64,000 bases of DNA from Paenibacillus daejeonensis DSM 15491 (GTDB taxonomy: Bacteria > Bacillota > Bacilli > Paenibacillales > Paenibacillaceae). Location of the stretch: the NCBI RefSeq assembly GCF_000378385.1, contig NZ_KB899672.1:62001-126000 (forward strand). The letters are read 5' to 3'. Every line of letters starts with the position of its first letter. Position 1 is the stretch's first letter. The translations under genes and the position numbers were made by a program. Shown one piece after another: positions 25,067 to 34,073 of the stretch. A model generated the notes under the pieces. It was not told the DNA's origin, made no database searches, and saw only the letters and a program-made list of their open reading frames with translations.

Positions 25067-26521
25067 ATGGCCTATTGGCAGCGTATGTACCTCATCGGAA
25101 TGGTGCTCGCCATCATGCTCTGTATTATTGGAGAGTTGATCTGGATCCCGGATCCTATACATATCGGCTCCTCGTTATATTGGATTGATCTTCTTAATGG
25201 AATGGTCTACTTACTTGCGGTCGTGCCGCTGGTCTGGCTGGTAGCGGCGGTGGGTGGCATTGTGCATGCCCGCAAGGAGGCGTTGCGTGCTGGCCTGGAG
25301 GGACGAAATGAAGCACGCCGTAAACGGGGCTATAGCGTGGGATTGTATCTGGATGTGCTGCGCCGCGGGCTGCTGGTGCTGACTTCGCTGGTGGCGGCCG
25401 TCTTCATTAGCTGGATGGCGGCAACGGGTGAGATGCAATTGATGCTGATGGTCGCAATCGCAGGACTGCTCTTAGCGTCCTGGCTGATTGCGCTATGGGA
25501 CCTGCTCGTGCTGGAGCGCAGGCGCCGCGGCGGCAAGTTCCCCAAGCGATCGGTGGTGGCTTTTGTTGTTTCCGTGGCTCTCCTGTTTGCCTTGTTCTAC
25601 CCGATGCCGTACATGGTCACCTATCCCGGCCTCTCCGTTAACATGCACCGTTACGCCGTGGCGGAGGGAGACCAAGGTCGAGACGGACGAGGACAGATCA
25701 TGGGGGTACTCGTGTTTGACCGACCGGCCTTTCCCATTGACTGGCTGTATGCCGAGCTGTTCCCGAATTATAAATTCCGGGAAATCCGCAAGCTGGGGAT
25801 GTCTATCGGCTCTTATGAAAACCTGGTTCATAACCTCAAGATGGAAGCCAATGATCTGGGCAGCGCTGTAGGCTTCAAGCTGGCCGGGGTGGGCGATGGG
25901 GCGGTCGCCTACGGCGCCCAGGTCCAGAGCGTACAGATTGGCGGCCCTGCCTATGGAGAACTGCGCCCGGGGGACATCATTATCCGCATTAACACCCATG
26001 CCGTGTCCTCTTCCCTTACGCTAACCAATGTGATGCGCCTCATCGAACCCGGCGATCCGATTGAGGTCCGGCTGCTGCGTAATAACGAACCGATGACGGT
26101 GCGCCTGAATACGGTCGTGCATCCGGAGGACGAGAACCGTCCTGCAGTGGGGATCACAGTCGATGACGCGCTGATGCTCGATCTGCCGATGGACGTTCGT
26201 TTCCGGTCCTACTTCGCGCATGAGGGCGGTCCTTCTCACGGGGCGGCGCTGGCACTTACGCTGATTGACCAGCTGACGCCAGGCGGGGTGACCTTCGGCA
26301 ACCGGGTGGCTGTCACCGGCACGATCAACGCCAACGGGACAGTGGGCAAGATCGGCGGTATCCGTCAGAAAGCCTACACCGTTTATCGCAATGGGGCCGA
26401 TGTTTTCTTCGTTCCTTACGGTCAGGCACAGGAAGCGAGGCTCGGTGCGCCAGAGCTGAATATTGTTCCCGTACAGACACTCCGAGAGATCCTGGACTGG
26501 CTCAAAGCCAATCCTCGCTAA
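25067..26521 (+). CDS. Membrane-anchored PDZ domain, Lon-type (S16) protease
   Basis: 484 residues. The first ~190 contain about five hydrophobic segments, followed by an extracytoplasmic region, a PDZ domain (about 270-350, GPAYGELRPGDIIIRIN) and a C-terminal Lon-like protease domain. The catalytic dyad is Ser in GGPSHGAALALTL and Lys in VGKIGGIRQKAYTV. The downstream half resembles B. subtilis YlbL, which has only one membrane anchor; here a multi-helix domain precedes it. GGGGCGGCAGCC precedes the ATG. It is followed after 76 nt by the first LTA synthase gene, so the two may share a transcript. Substrate is unknown. Confidence 0.87.
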   Translation: MAYWQRMYLIGMVLAIMLCIIGELIWIPDPIHIGSSLYWIDLLNGMVYLLAVVPLVWLVAAVGGIVHARKEALRAGLEGRNEARRKRGYSVGLYLDVLRRGLLVLTSLVAAVFISWMAATGEMQLMLMVAIAGLLLASWLIALWDLLVLERRRRGGKFPKRSVVAFVVSVALLFALFYPMPYMVTYPGLSVNMHRYAVAEGDQGRDGRGQIMGVLVFDRPAFPIDWLYAELFPNYKFREIRKLGMSIGSYENLVHNLKMEANDLGSAVGFKLAGVGDGAVAYGAQVQSVQIGGPAYGELRPGDIIIRINTHAVSSSLTLTNVMRLIEPGDPIEVRLLRNNEPMTVRLNTVVHPEDENRPAVGITVDDALMLDLPMDVRFRSYFAHEGGPSHGAALALTLIDQLTPGGVTFGNRVAVTGTINANGTVGKIGGIRQKAYTVYRNGADVFFVPYGQAQEARLGAPELNIVPVQTLREILDWLKANPR

Positions 26522-26597
26522 TCACCTATCAGCATAGCCAGGCTAACCGCCATACAATTGGTCCATACTATGGAGACCATTCCACCCGGCGGGAGGC

Positions 26598-28487
26598 ATG
26601 AAGGAGATGAAAGGTCAATCGACACGTTCGGGAGCTTGGGCTTGGCAGCCGTTTGTCATGATGACGATAGTGATGGCGGTGAAAAGCCTCATAGCCTGGC
26701 AGGCTATTTTTGGTCCAGAGGCGGGTATGAGGCCGCTCATCACCGATCTGGCTACACTGTGGCTGCTGCTGGCCATTCTGGAGCTGGCATTCGTTCGGGG
26801 CAAGGCAATCTGGTATCTGATCATTAATTTGATGCTAACAACGATCTATTTCTCGGCTATCATGTACTACCATTATTATGGAGTCATTGTGACCTATCAC
26901 GCGCTCGGGCAGATCAATCAAGTGACAGCTGTCAAAGACAGCGTGTTCTCGCTGCTGCACCCGGAATATCTGCTGTTGTACACCGATATCATTCTAATCG
27001 GTGGGGGGCTGTTCGCCAGCCGTCGGCTGCGTGCGTGGCGGCGCAGCACATCGCGACAGCTGCCGGCCTTGCCGACAGCAGCAGCGGCCTTGATGCTCGC
27101 GGCCATATGCGGCGGTCAGATCGCCTGGAACCGGCAGCAGATCAATGAGCTGGTGCAAGCGAGAGGCATGGGGCTGCTGAATTATCAAATTTACCACATC
27201 GCATTGGATCGCCCACCGCCGCTCATACCGGCTGAGGAGATTACGCCATCGGCGATCAAGCAGCTGAAGGGAACGGTAGAGGCTTCATCCCCGCAACTGA
27301 GGGGGCAGGCACACGGAAGCCATGTCATCCTCATTCAACTGGAGGCGTTCCAGAGCTTGCTGCTCAATCAGGAGATCAATGGGCAGGCTATTACCCCCGT
27401 CATGAACGGGCTCGCAGCTCAAAGCCTGTTCTTCCCTCATTTCTATCAGCAAGTGGGCCAAGGGAATACCTCTGATGCCGAATTCGTTGTCAACACCTCG
27501 CTATTCATTCCGCCTATCGGTGCTGCCACCGATGTCTACGGTGGCAAGCAGCTGCCTGGTTTACCCCGAATGCTCCGGGAAGAAGGTTACTACGCGGCTA
27601 CCTTCCATACGAATGATGTAGCGTTCTGGAATCGGGACCGTCTGTATGGTGCCCTGGGCTTTGACGCTTTCTATGATCAGGCTTTTTTTGGAGAGCAGGA
27701 CAAGATTGCCTTCGGCGCATCGGATGAAGTGCTGTACCGGCGAACCGCGCAGGAGCTTGTGCAGCAGAGCAGACAAGACCAACGGGTCTACGCACACATC
27801 ATCTCGATGTCGGCTCATCATCCCTTCCGACTGCCGGAGGACAAGCGGCAGCTGCAGCTGCCGTCGAATTTTGTCGATACGTTGGTAGGCGATTATCTAA
27901 CTGCACAACATTATGCGGACTATGCGCTGGGCCAGTTTATTGAAGAACTGAAGCGCAGCGGCCTATGGGAGAAGAGTCTGGTAGCCGTATATGGCGACCA
28001 TCTGGGATTGCCGATGTATGCGCTAGGCGAGGAGGAATTAGACCTGCTGCACACTTTGCTCGGCAGACCCTATACCTATCCGGATATGTTGAATATCCCG
28101 CTGGTGCTGTCGCTTCCCGGACAATCTGAACCGCGCCAGTTGGAGCAGGTCGGCGGTCAGGTCGATATATTGCCGACTATAGCGAATCTGCTCGGGTTGG
28201 ATGTGGGGAGGGAGATCTATTTTGGACAGGACCTCCTTAATGGGCAGCACAATCTATTGCCGCAGCGCTACTACCTCCCTTCCGGATCCTTTGTGACGGA
28301 TACCGGCGTATTCATCCCCGGAGGAGGGTTCGCGGACGGCACGCTGTACCCGATCAATAGCCAAGAGCAGCGCACTCTTGGCGGCACTAGCCCCGTTTCC
28401 GAACAGTCCTACGAGCATGCACTCCGGCTTTTACGGCTCTCGGACAGCTACACCCGCCAATTACCGGATACCAAAATCAGTCAATGA
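26598..28487 (+). CDS. LTA synthase family protein (sulfatase-type), paralogue 1
   Basis: 629 residues: an N-terminal five-helix membrane domain (about 15-185) and an extracellular alkaline-phosphatase/sulfatase domain that transfers glycerol phosphate to growing lipoteichoic acid. The metal and nucleophile residues are intact: Glu in LIQLEAFQ, the catalytic Thr291 in GNTSDAEF and Asp/His in VYGDHLG. The start is uncertain because GGGAGG lies too near the ATG at 26598 and GAAGGAG abuts the in-frame ATG at 26607. A hairpin terminator directly follows the stop, so it is transcribed separately from its paralogue at 28830. Confidence 0.9.
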   Translation: MKEMKGQSTRSGAWAWQPFVMMTIVMAVKSLIAWQAIFGPEAGMRPLITDLATLWLLLAILELAFVRGKAIWYLIINLMLTTIYFSAIMYYHYYGVIVTYHALGQINQVTAVKDSVFSLLHPEYLLLYTDIILIGGGLFASRRLRAWRRSTSRQLPALPTAAAALMLAAICGGQIAWNRQQINELVQARGMGLLNYQIYHIALDRPPPLIPAEEITPSAIKQLKGTVEASSPQLRGQAHGSHVILIQLEAFQSLLLNQEINGQAITPVMNGLAAQSLFFPHFYQQVGQGNTSDAEFVVNTSLFIPPIGAATDVYGGKQLPGLPRMLREEGYYAATFHTNDVAFWNRDRLYGALGFDAFYDQAFFGEQDKIAFGASDEVLYRRTAQELVQQSRQDQRVYAHIISMSAHHPFRLPEDKRQLQLPSNFVDTLVGDYLTAQHYADYALGQFIEELKRSGLWEKSLVAVYGDHLGLPMYALGEEELDLLHTLLGRPYTYPDMLNIPLVLSLPGQSEPRQLEQVGGQVDILPTIANLLGLDVGREIYFGQDLLNGQHNLLPQRYYLPSGSFVTDTGVFIPGGGFADGTLYPINSQEQRTLGGTSPVSEQSYEHALRLLRLSDSYTRQLPDTKISQ

Positions 28488-28488
28488 G

Positions 28489-28535
28489 AGCCAGAGCTCG
28501 CAGAATCGCGGATTCGTGAGCATGGCTTTTCTTTT
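28489..28535 (+). terminator. Terminator after LTA synthase paralogue 1
   Basis: A hairpin begins right at the stop codon: AGCC (28489-28492) with GGCT (28524-28527), GCTC with GAGC inside it, and GAATC with GATTC at the top. It is followed by TTTCTTTT. Confidence 0.75.
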
Positions 28536-28719
28536 GTTCATTTTTCGCCAATTCCAGAACAGATTAAGGCAGCCATAACATTCCCTGACTTTTGACTTTC
28601 TGTAAATGCCGTAGCATAATATGCTTTATCGCTTCTGATTGAATGTGATTTTACGGGGTATTAATAGATATCCGAATCCCGTTCCAATTTTGTACATTTG
28701 AAGATTGACACCCAGGTTT

Positions 28720-28748
28720 TGAAACTATTTTGAAAACCAATTCGTTAT
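28720..28748 (+). promoter_or_regulatory. ECF sigma-type promoter candidate of LTA synthase 2
   Basis: TGAAAC (28720-28725) and CGTTAT (28743-28748) are separated by 17 bp, resembling extracytoplasmic-function promoters (SigM/W/X type). It lies 82 nt before the TTG start. A sigma-A -35 (TTGACA, 28705-28710) overlaps the region but has only a 15-bp spacer to TATTTT. In B. subtilis an LTA synthase gene belongs to the SigM regulon, which supports the idea. The rest of the 330-nt gap shows nothing else. Confidence 0.5.
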
Positions 28749-28829
28749 ATTAACATCGAGCAAACGGACGGATCCGGGATTCGTCCTGTTTGGTCCGCGG
28801 TCCGTGTATAGAGAAAGGTGGGGAAGAGC

Positions 28830-30701
28830 TTGTCCAGGTTTTTGAACGCCGTGCGCGCAAAGCCATTTATCTTTTTTTCAATCATCATGCTGCTCAAGAG
28901 CTGCTTGGCCTATCTGGTCATCTTTGACAATGGCTTATCCTTGATGCCGCTAATGACCGAGATTCCATTTGTCTGGGCATTGTTCTGCCTGATTGAATGG
29001 TTCGCGTCCAAGCGCAAGCTGCTGTATTATCTGATCGTCAATTTGTTACTTACAGCCATCTTCTTTGCAGCCATTATGTATTATAAGTATTATGGTGTCA
29101 TTGTGACGTATCATGCGTTGGATCAGGTGAACCAGGTGACGGCTGTCAAGAACAGCGTCTGGTCGCTGATGCATCCGTATTATCTGCTCATCTTTATTGA
29201 CATCATTGTGTTCAGCATCATGCTGTTCCGCAAGCGCACGCCGAAGGTGAACAACACGCCGCGGCCGCGCCGCAAAGCTCTGGTCATGAGCTTGTTCGCA
29301 CTCTCCGTTGTCCTGTGCTTCGTCAATATTATGCCAAACCGGGCGAGTATGAACGAGATCAAGAAGGCGGAGGATATGGGGATTCTCAATTATGAAGCTT
29401 ACACGATCTTCGCCAAGGATGAGAAGGAACTGGTTGAACCTGATAAGATCAGCCGGGAGAAGATCGAGCGTCTGAAGCGGACACAGGCCCTGGAGCAGGC
29501 CAATTACACGGCTGCAGCCCAAGGCAAGAACCTGATTATTATCCAGATGGAGTCGTTTCAGAACTTCCTTATCAACCTGGAGATTGATGGTCAGGAGATC
29601 ACACCGAACATGAACCGCCTGATGAATGAGAATTTCTATTTCCCGAATTTCTACCAACAGGTAGGTCAGGGCAATACTTCCGATGCGGAGTTTGTGGTGA
29701 ACACCTCGTTCTACATCCCGCCACGCGGTGCAGCCTCAGGCGTGTATTCTGGCAAACAACTGCCAAGTCTGCCCAAGCTGCTGAAAGAGCAGGGCTACAA
29801 CAGCGCGACGTTCCATACCAATGTGGTAGAGTTCTGGAACCGTGGTGAGATGTACCAAGCGCTAGGTTTTGACCGTTACTATGATGAGGAGTACTTCGGT
29901 ACAGAAGACGCTATTTTCTTTGGTGCTTCCGATGAGGTGCTCTATGATAAATCAGCTGATGAGCTCATCCGCATGCATGAGTCGGGTGAACCGTTCTATG
30001 CACAAGTCATTTCCATGACCGCACATCATCCGTTTACGATTCCGGAAGAGAAGTACCGGATGACGTTGCCGGAACGCTATGAGAAGACTTTCGTGGGTGA
30101 CTACATCCGTTCCCAGAACTACGCGGACCACGCACTGGGCGAGTTCATTGAACGGCTGAAGGAAAGCGGCGTATGGCAGGATAGCCTGGTTGTCGTATAC
30201 GGCGATCATTTGGGCTTGCCGATCTACTCGCTGACTCGTAGTGACAAGGAACTCATGGAAGAGATCTATGGCCGCGAATACAGCTATACCGATATGATTA
30301 ATATTCCGCTAGCCATCATTGCGGAGGACATGAGCTATCCAGCCGTATTCGAGCAAATCGGTGGGCAAGTGGATATCCTACCAACCGTAGCTAATTTGCT
30401 TGGCGTATCAATCGAGGACCGAATTTATTTCGGCCAGGATATCGTCAATCAGACGTATAACCTGCTGCCACAGCGTTATTATCTGCCATCGGGTTCACTG
30501 CTCAGCGATGATGCGCTGCTTATTCCGGGCGCTGGATATGATGACGGGACAGAGTACCCGCTGGCCGGTGAAGGTGGTAATGGAGGCAGCATTAGCGAAG
30601 ACGAGTACAACCGGGCGCTGGAGCTGTTGAACCTCTCAGACAGCTATGTCAGTCAACTGCCGGATCGTGCACCTGCGAAGGATAAGGATTCGTCAAACTA
30701 A
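28830..30701 (+). CDS. LTA synthase family protein (sulfatase-type), paralogue 2
   Basis: About 623 residues from the TTG at 28830, chosen because AAAGGTGGGG lies 6 nt upstream; a GTG at 28818 lies inside that ribosome site. Architecture equals paralogue 1: five N-terminal helices and an extracellular sulfatase-type domain with Glu in IIQMESFQ, the catalytic Thr283 in GNTSDAEF and Asp/His in VYGDHLG. The two proteins share long runs in the membrane domain (MYYxYYGVIVTYHAL) and the catalytic domain, pointing to tandem duplication. It has its own candidate stress promoter and ends at a strong bidirectional terminator. One copy may be a housekeeping synthase or primase and the other stress-induced (inference). 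Confidence 0.92.
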   Translation: MSRFLNAVRAKPFIFFSIIMLLKSCLAYLVIFDNGLSLMPLMTEIPFVWALFCLIEWFASKRKLLYYLIVNLLLTAIFFAAIMYYKYYGVIVTYHALDQVNQVTAVKNSVWSLMHPYYLLIFIDIIVFSIMLFRKRTPKVNNTPRPRRKALVMSLFALSVVLCFVNIMPNRASMNEIKKAEDMGILNYEAYTIFAKDEKELVEPDKISREKIERLKRTQALEQANYTAAAQGKNLIIIQMESFQNFLINLEIDGQEITPNMNRLMNENFYFPNFYQQVGQGNTSDAEFVVNTSFYIPPRGAASGVYSGKQLPSLPKLLKEQGYNSATFHTNVVEFWNRGEMYQALGFDRYYDEEYFGTEDAIFFGASDEVLYDKSADELIRMHESGEPFYAQVISMTAHHPFTIPEEKYRMTLPERYEKTFVGDYIRSQNYADHALGEFIERLKESGVWQDSLVVVYGDHLGLPIYSLTRSDKELMEEIYGREYSYTDMINIPLAIIAEDMSYPAVFEQIGGQVDILPTVANLLGVSIEDRIYFGQDIVNQTYNLLPQRYYLPSGSLLSDDALLIPGAGYDDGTEYPLAGEGGNGGSISEDEYNRALELLNLSDSYVSQLPDRAPAKDKDSSN

Positions 30702-30724
30702 GACATATTATAATAGAAAGAAAC

Positions 30725-30775
30725 ACAAGCAAGGCCGAGCATGGGCATTAAGCCCGTACTCGGCCTTGCTTGTTG
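30725..30775. terminator. Bidirectional terminator between LTA synthase 2 and VanW
   Basis: A 15-bp perfect stem, ACAAGCAAGGCCGAG (30725-30739) with CTCGGCCTTGCTTGT (30759-30773), encloses an inner GGGC/GCCC stem. It separates convergent genes. Confidence 0.8.
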
Positions 30776-30808
30776 TATATTCTAAAAGGTGTCCTTTTAT
30801 CTGCGGCT

Positions 30809-32269
30809 CTAAGGAGCTAACCCAATGCCGTCCTCCAGCAGCATCTCTGCGGGTGGGGCGATAGTGGTTTCATTCTCGCTGATGCCATCGCCAGCTACTC
30901 CAATCGTATGTGGAGTAGCTTTGTAGGTATCGCGCGAAATACGCTCCCGTGAGACTTCCTTGCCATCGCGTACCATTGTCCTGTAGGTTTCCACTATATA
31001 ACCAGGCTTACCCTCGGTAAGGCGGACGGTACGGCCAGGTAGAGCCTTGGCGCTTGGGACCTCGCGGGTTGGTGGATCAATCGTCTTCACGGTGTTGGAG
31101 CTGATTCGGTACGTGATGTTCGAGGGCAGGGTACCAAACAGCTTGATCGTCAGCTTGCGATTCTTGGTTTCTGTGCGGATGACCAGATGCTTGCCGGTTG
31201 TATTGCGGAAGCGGAAGTTGATGACGCCCTCAGAGAACGTAGCATCTTGGCCAAGCGGCATGTAGGAGACAGGCAGAGAATGATTGCGCCGTTCCACAAT
31301 TTCCAGTCCCGCGAGCAGAGCGGCTTGATAGAGTGTGCTGGATACCTGGCAAATGCCGCCACCGATGCCGGGCACCAGTTCGCCATTCAGGATGACCGGC
31401 GCTTCGCGGAAGCCATATTGGGCCTGCGCCGAAGCAATGACCTTGTCATAATCGAATACTTCGCCGGGAGCCAATACCCAATCCTGAAGGGTACGTGCTG
31501 TCGCTTCTACATTGAAGGCCCGTCCCACCGGGCTGGCACTGTAATCTGTCGTGTGCCAGGCAATCTTGCGTTCAACGCCCTGTGCCTTTAGCTTCTGCAG
31601 GGTGAGCTCGGGCTGAACGATCCGGATCGGAAGCTTCAGGGATGCGGTGCGATCCGCCGCAGGATCAGAGTCTGAGCTGTCCGTGCTCAACTGTTGCCAC
31701 AGCTCGGCAGTCCAACTGCGGACATGCTCTGATAACACCGGCATGTCGATGCGGTACGCTTCTCTGTGATTGTAGTAGAGGATCTTGTCCTCTGCAGTAA
31801 TCCGGCGGGTGGCATCCGCGGTCTTACTCTGATCCAGCCAGCCCCATTGATGCCGGATTCGTGCTTCGAACTGCTTGGTGTTCCAGGCCAGCTTCATCCG
31901 ATGCTCCCGGGGGAAGGTGAAGCGGTAGCGCGCGCGCTTTAGCAGACTGCCTTCCCGCAAACTCTGCACGGCTTGCAGGATCGGTTCGCGATTGACGCGG
32001 AAGCCGAGCTCGCCCAGGGACCAGGTCTGCTGCTTGTCCTTCGTCAAATTCGCCGTAATGGTCAGTTCCGTCGCTTCGAACGCTGTCCACGCCTCTTCCA
32101 ACTGCTCGATGGATTGATCGATCTGCAGCCCGCCGATGGGCACTCCATCCACAACTGTTCCGTCTGGTACCGTATCCTGGGTAGCATAGCTCATCATGAG
32201 CCCCCAGGCGGTGGATACAAGCAGCAGCGCAGCTATGGTTGCAATAAGAGACAGATGCAGTTTTTTCAT
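30809..32269 (-). CDS. VanW family protein with signal anchor (YoaR-like)
   Basis: 486 residues: an N-terminal hydrophobic signal/anchor, a YoaR-like putative peptidoglycan-binding region (about 30-220) and a C-terminal VanW domain (about 225-400, with NVEATARTLQDWVLAPGEVF and VPGIGGGICQVSSTLYQAAL). The ATG at 32269 is chosen for its GAGGTG ribosome site and because it begins directly with the signal sequence. VanW proteins occur in some vancomycin-resistance clusters and widely in Bacillales, with no proven biochemical role. Here it stands next to cell-wall genes but on the opposite strand. Confidence 0.9.
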   Translation of the reverse strand: MKKLHLSLIATIAALLLVSTAWGLMMSYATQDTVPDGTVVDGVPIGGLQIDQSIEQLEEAWTAFEATELTITANLTKDKQQTWSLGELGFRVNREPILQAVQSLREGSLLKRARYRFTFPREHRMKLAWNTKQFEARIRHQWGWLDQSKTADATRRITAEDKILYYNHREAYRIDMPVLSEHVRSWTAELWQQLSTDSSDSDPAADRTASLKLPIRIVQPELTLQKLKAQGVERKIAWHTTDYSASPVGRAFNVEATARTLQDWVLAPGEVFDYDKVIASAQAQYGFREAPVILNGELVPGIGGGICQVSSTLYQAALLAGLEIVERRNHSLPVSYMPLGQDATFSEGVINFRFRNTTGKHLVIRTETKNRKLTIKLFGTLPSNITYRISSNTVKTIDPPTREVPSAKALPGRTVRLTEGKPGYIVETYRTMVRDGKEVSRERISRDTYKATPHTIGVAGDGISENETTIAPPAEMLLEDGIGLAP

Positions 32270-32470
32270 CGCTTGAATCACCTCGCATGGTCTTGCTTCA
32301 TACATATGCAAGACATGCCGACATTATAATTAGGGCTTGTTAGGCGATTGCAAGTCCCCTCTTCCTTGTAATGAGAATTATTAAAATCCTGTCGATTGGC
32401 CGGATAATGGAAGGAATTGCGTACTTATTGTCGAATGTCTAGTAGCTGACTCTCTACAGGATGTGATAAT

Positions 32471-33157
32471 GTGATAGAAATGCAAGACATCTGGAAAACG
32501 TACGCGAACGGCTCCCATGCTCTGCGCGGCGTTTCCGTCCTTATAGATCGTAATGAGTTCGTCTATCTGGTCGGGCCTTCCGGTGCGGGCAAATCGACGT
32601 TCATGAAATTGATATATCGGGAGGAAGTCCCGACCAAGGGACAAATCTCCGTGAATGGCTTCAACATCGGCAAGCTGAAGCCACGCAAGATTCCGTACGT
32701 ACGCCGCAATATCGGCGTGATCTTTCAGGACTACAGACTGCTGCCCAAGCTAAGCGCCTATGAGAATGTGGCCTTTGCAATGGAAGTAATCGAAGCGCCG
32801 CGGCGGCTGATTCGCAAACGGACCATGGAAGTGCTGGAATTGGTCGGGTTGCGGGACAAGCATGCCAGCCTGCCGGCCCAGCTCTCAGGCGGCGAACAGC
32901 AGCGCGTGGCGATTGCCCGGGCGATCGTCAATAACCCGGCGGTTATCGTCGCTGATGAACCAACAGGCAATCTGGACCCCGATACCTCCTGGGGAATCAT
33001 GCATCTGCTGGAGGAGATCAACTTTCGGGGCACGACAATCATCATGGCAACCCACAATCGCGAGATCGTCAATCGCCAGCGCAAGCGAGTGATTGCAATC
33101 GAGGAAGGGCTTATTGCCCGGGATGAGGCAAGAGGGGAGTACGGGTATGAAATTTAG
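32471..33157 (+). CDS. ftsE: Cell division ATP-binding protein FtsE
   Basis: A 228-residue ABC ATPase partner of FtsX. Walker A is GPSGAGKST, the signature LSGGEQQRVAIARAI, Walker B VIVADEPTGNLD and the switch His is in ATHNRE. The GTG start at 32471 follows AGGATG. The gene overlaps ftsX by 11 nt. FtsEX does not import; in Bacillus and streptococci it activates peptidoglycan hydrolases at the membrane, which fits the M23 hydrolase encoded after ftsX. Confidence 0.96.
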   Translation: MIEMQDIWKTYANGSHALRGVSVLIDRNEFVYLVGPSGAGKSTFMKLIYREEVPTKGQISVNGFNIGKLKPRKIPYVRRNIGVIFQDYRLLPKLSAYENVAFAMEVIEAPRRLIRKRTMEVLELVGLRDKHASLPAQLSGGEQQRVAIARAIVNNPAVIVADEPTGNLDPDTSWGIMHLLEEINFRGTTIIMATHNREIVNRQRKRVIAIEEGLIARDEARGEYGYEI

Positions 33158-34061
33158 CACCATGCTCCGTCATCTCCGGGAAGGCAGCAAAAGCTTGCTG
33201 CGCAACGGCTGGATGACCTTTGCCTCCATTAGTTCGATCTGTATCTCGCTATTTATCTTGGGCGTCTTTATGCTGCTTGCCCTCAACGTTAACAACTTGA
33301 CGGAGCAGATTGAGAGCCAGGTACAGATTCGGGTGTTCATGCAGCTGAACACGGAGCAGGACAAGATGGATGAACTTCATACGACCATCGGCAACATGCC
33401 GGAGGTCAGCAGTGTCGTCTTCGTTTCGAAGATGGAGGGGCTCGAATTGCTGCGGACCAGTCTGGGTGATGATGGCCGTGAGCTGCTCGATGGCTACGAT
33501 GAAACTAATAATCCATTGCCGGATTCTTTTACCGTCGAGGTCATTAATCCGCAGGAAATCGGGTTCGTGGCCAAGAAAATTGATGCCATCAATACGGAGA
33601 ATGACGCACCAATCAGTAGCGTCAAGTACGGTCAGGGCACCGTGGAAACCTTGTTCAAGGTGACAACGGCCGTGCGCAATATTGGACTGGTTATTGTAGC
33701 AGGTCTGGCGCTTACGGCGATGTTCCTGATTTCCAATACGATCAAAGTTACGATTCTCTCGCGCAGCCGGGAGATTAAGATTATGAAGCTGGTTGGAGCA
33801 ACCAACCCGTTTATCAGTTGGCCGTTTTTTATTGAAGGTGCAATGATAGGATTTATAGGTTCGGTTCTGACGTCTTCGATTGTTATGTTTGGTTATTCAC
33901 AGCTCGTGTCCTTCTCGCAATTCGAACTGGGTCTGATGATGATCCGGCTGGTAACCGTTCAGGAATCCGCATTGCTGGTATGTGCGCTGCTGATCGGCAT
34001 CGGCACCTTGATTGGCGTGTGGGGCAGTACGATATCGATTCGAAAGTATTTGAAAGTGTAG
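33147..34061 (+). CDS. ftsX: Permease-like cell division protein FtsX
   Basis: A 304-residue protein with four predicted membrane helices: one near the N-terminus, a large extracellular domain (about 50-165), then three helices near 170-300. The ATG at 33147 lies inside the end of ftsE and follows GAGGGGAGTACGG. The frame is open further upstream, but only this start gives the conserved MKFSTMLRHLREG opening. The extracellular domain in this family contacts the hydrolase or its coiled-coil adaptor. Confidence 0.95.
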   Translation: MKFSTMLRHLREGSKSLLRNGWMTFASISSICISLFILGVFMLLALNVNNLTEQIESQVQIRVFMQLNTEQDKMDELHTTIGNMPEVSSVVFVSKMEGLELLRTSLGDDGRELLDGYDETNNPLPDSFTVEVINPQEIGFVAKKIDAINTENDAPISSVKYGQGTVETLFKVTTAVRNIGLVIVAGLALTAMFLISNTIKVTILSRSREIKIMKLVGATNPFISWPFFIEGAMIGFIGSVLTSSIVMFGYSQLVSFSQFELGLMMIRLVTVQESALLVCALLIGIGTLIGVWGSTISIRKYLKV

Positions 34062-34073
34062 GTGAAGAGATTC

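Noticed and set aside
29046-29657. Minus-strand open frame opposite LTA synthase 2
   Set aside because: It mirrors a well-supported gene and has no family signature.
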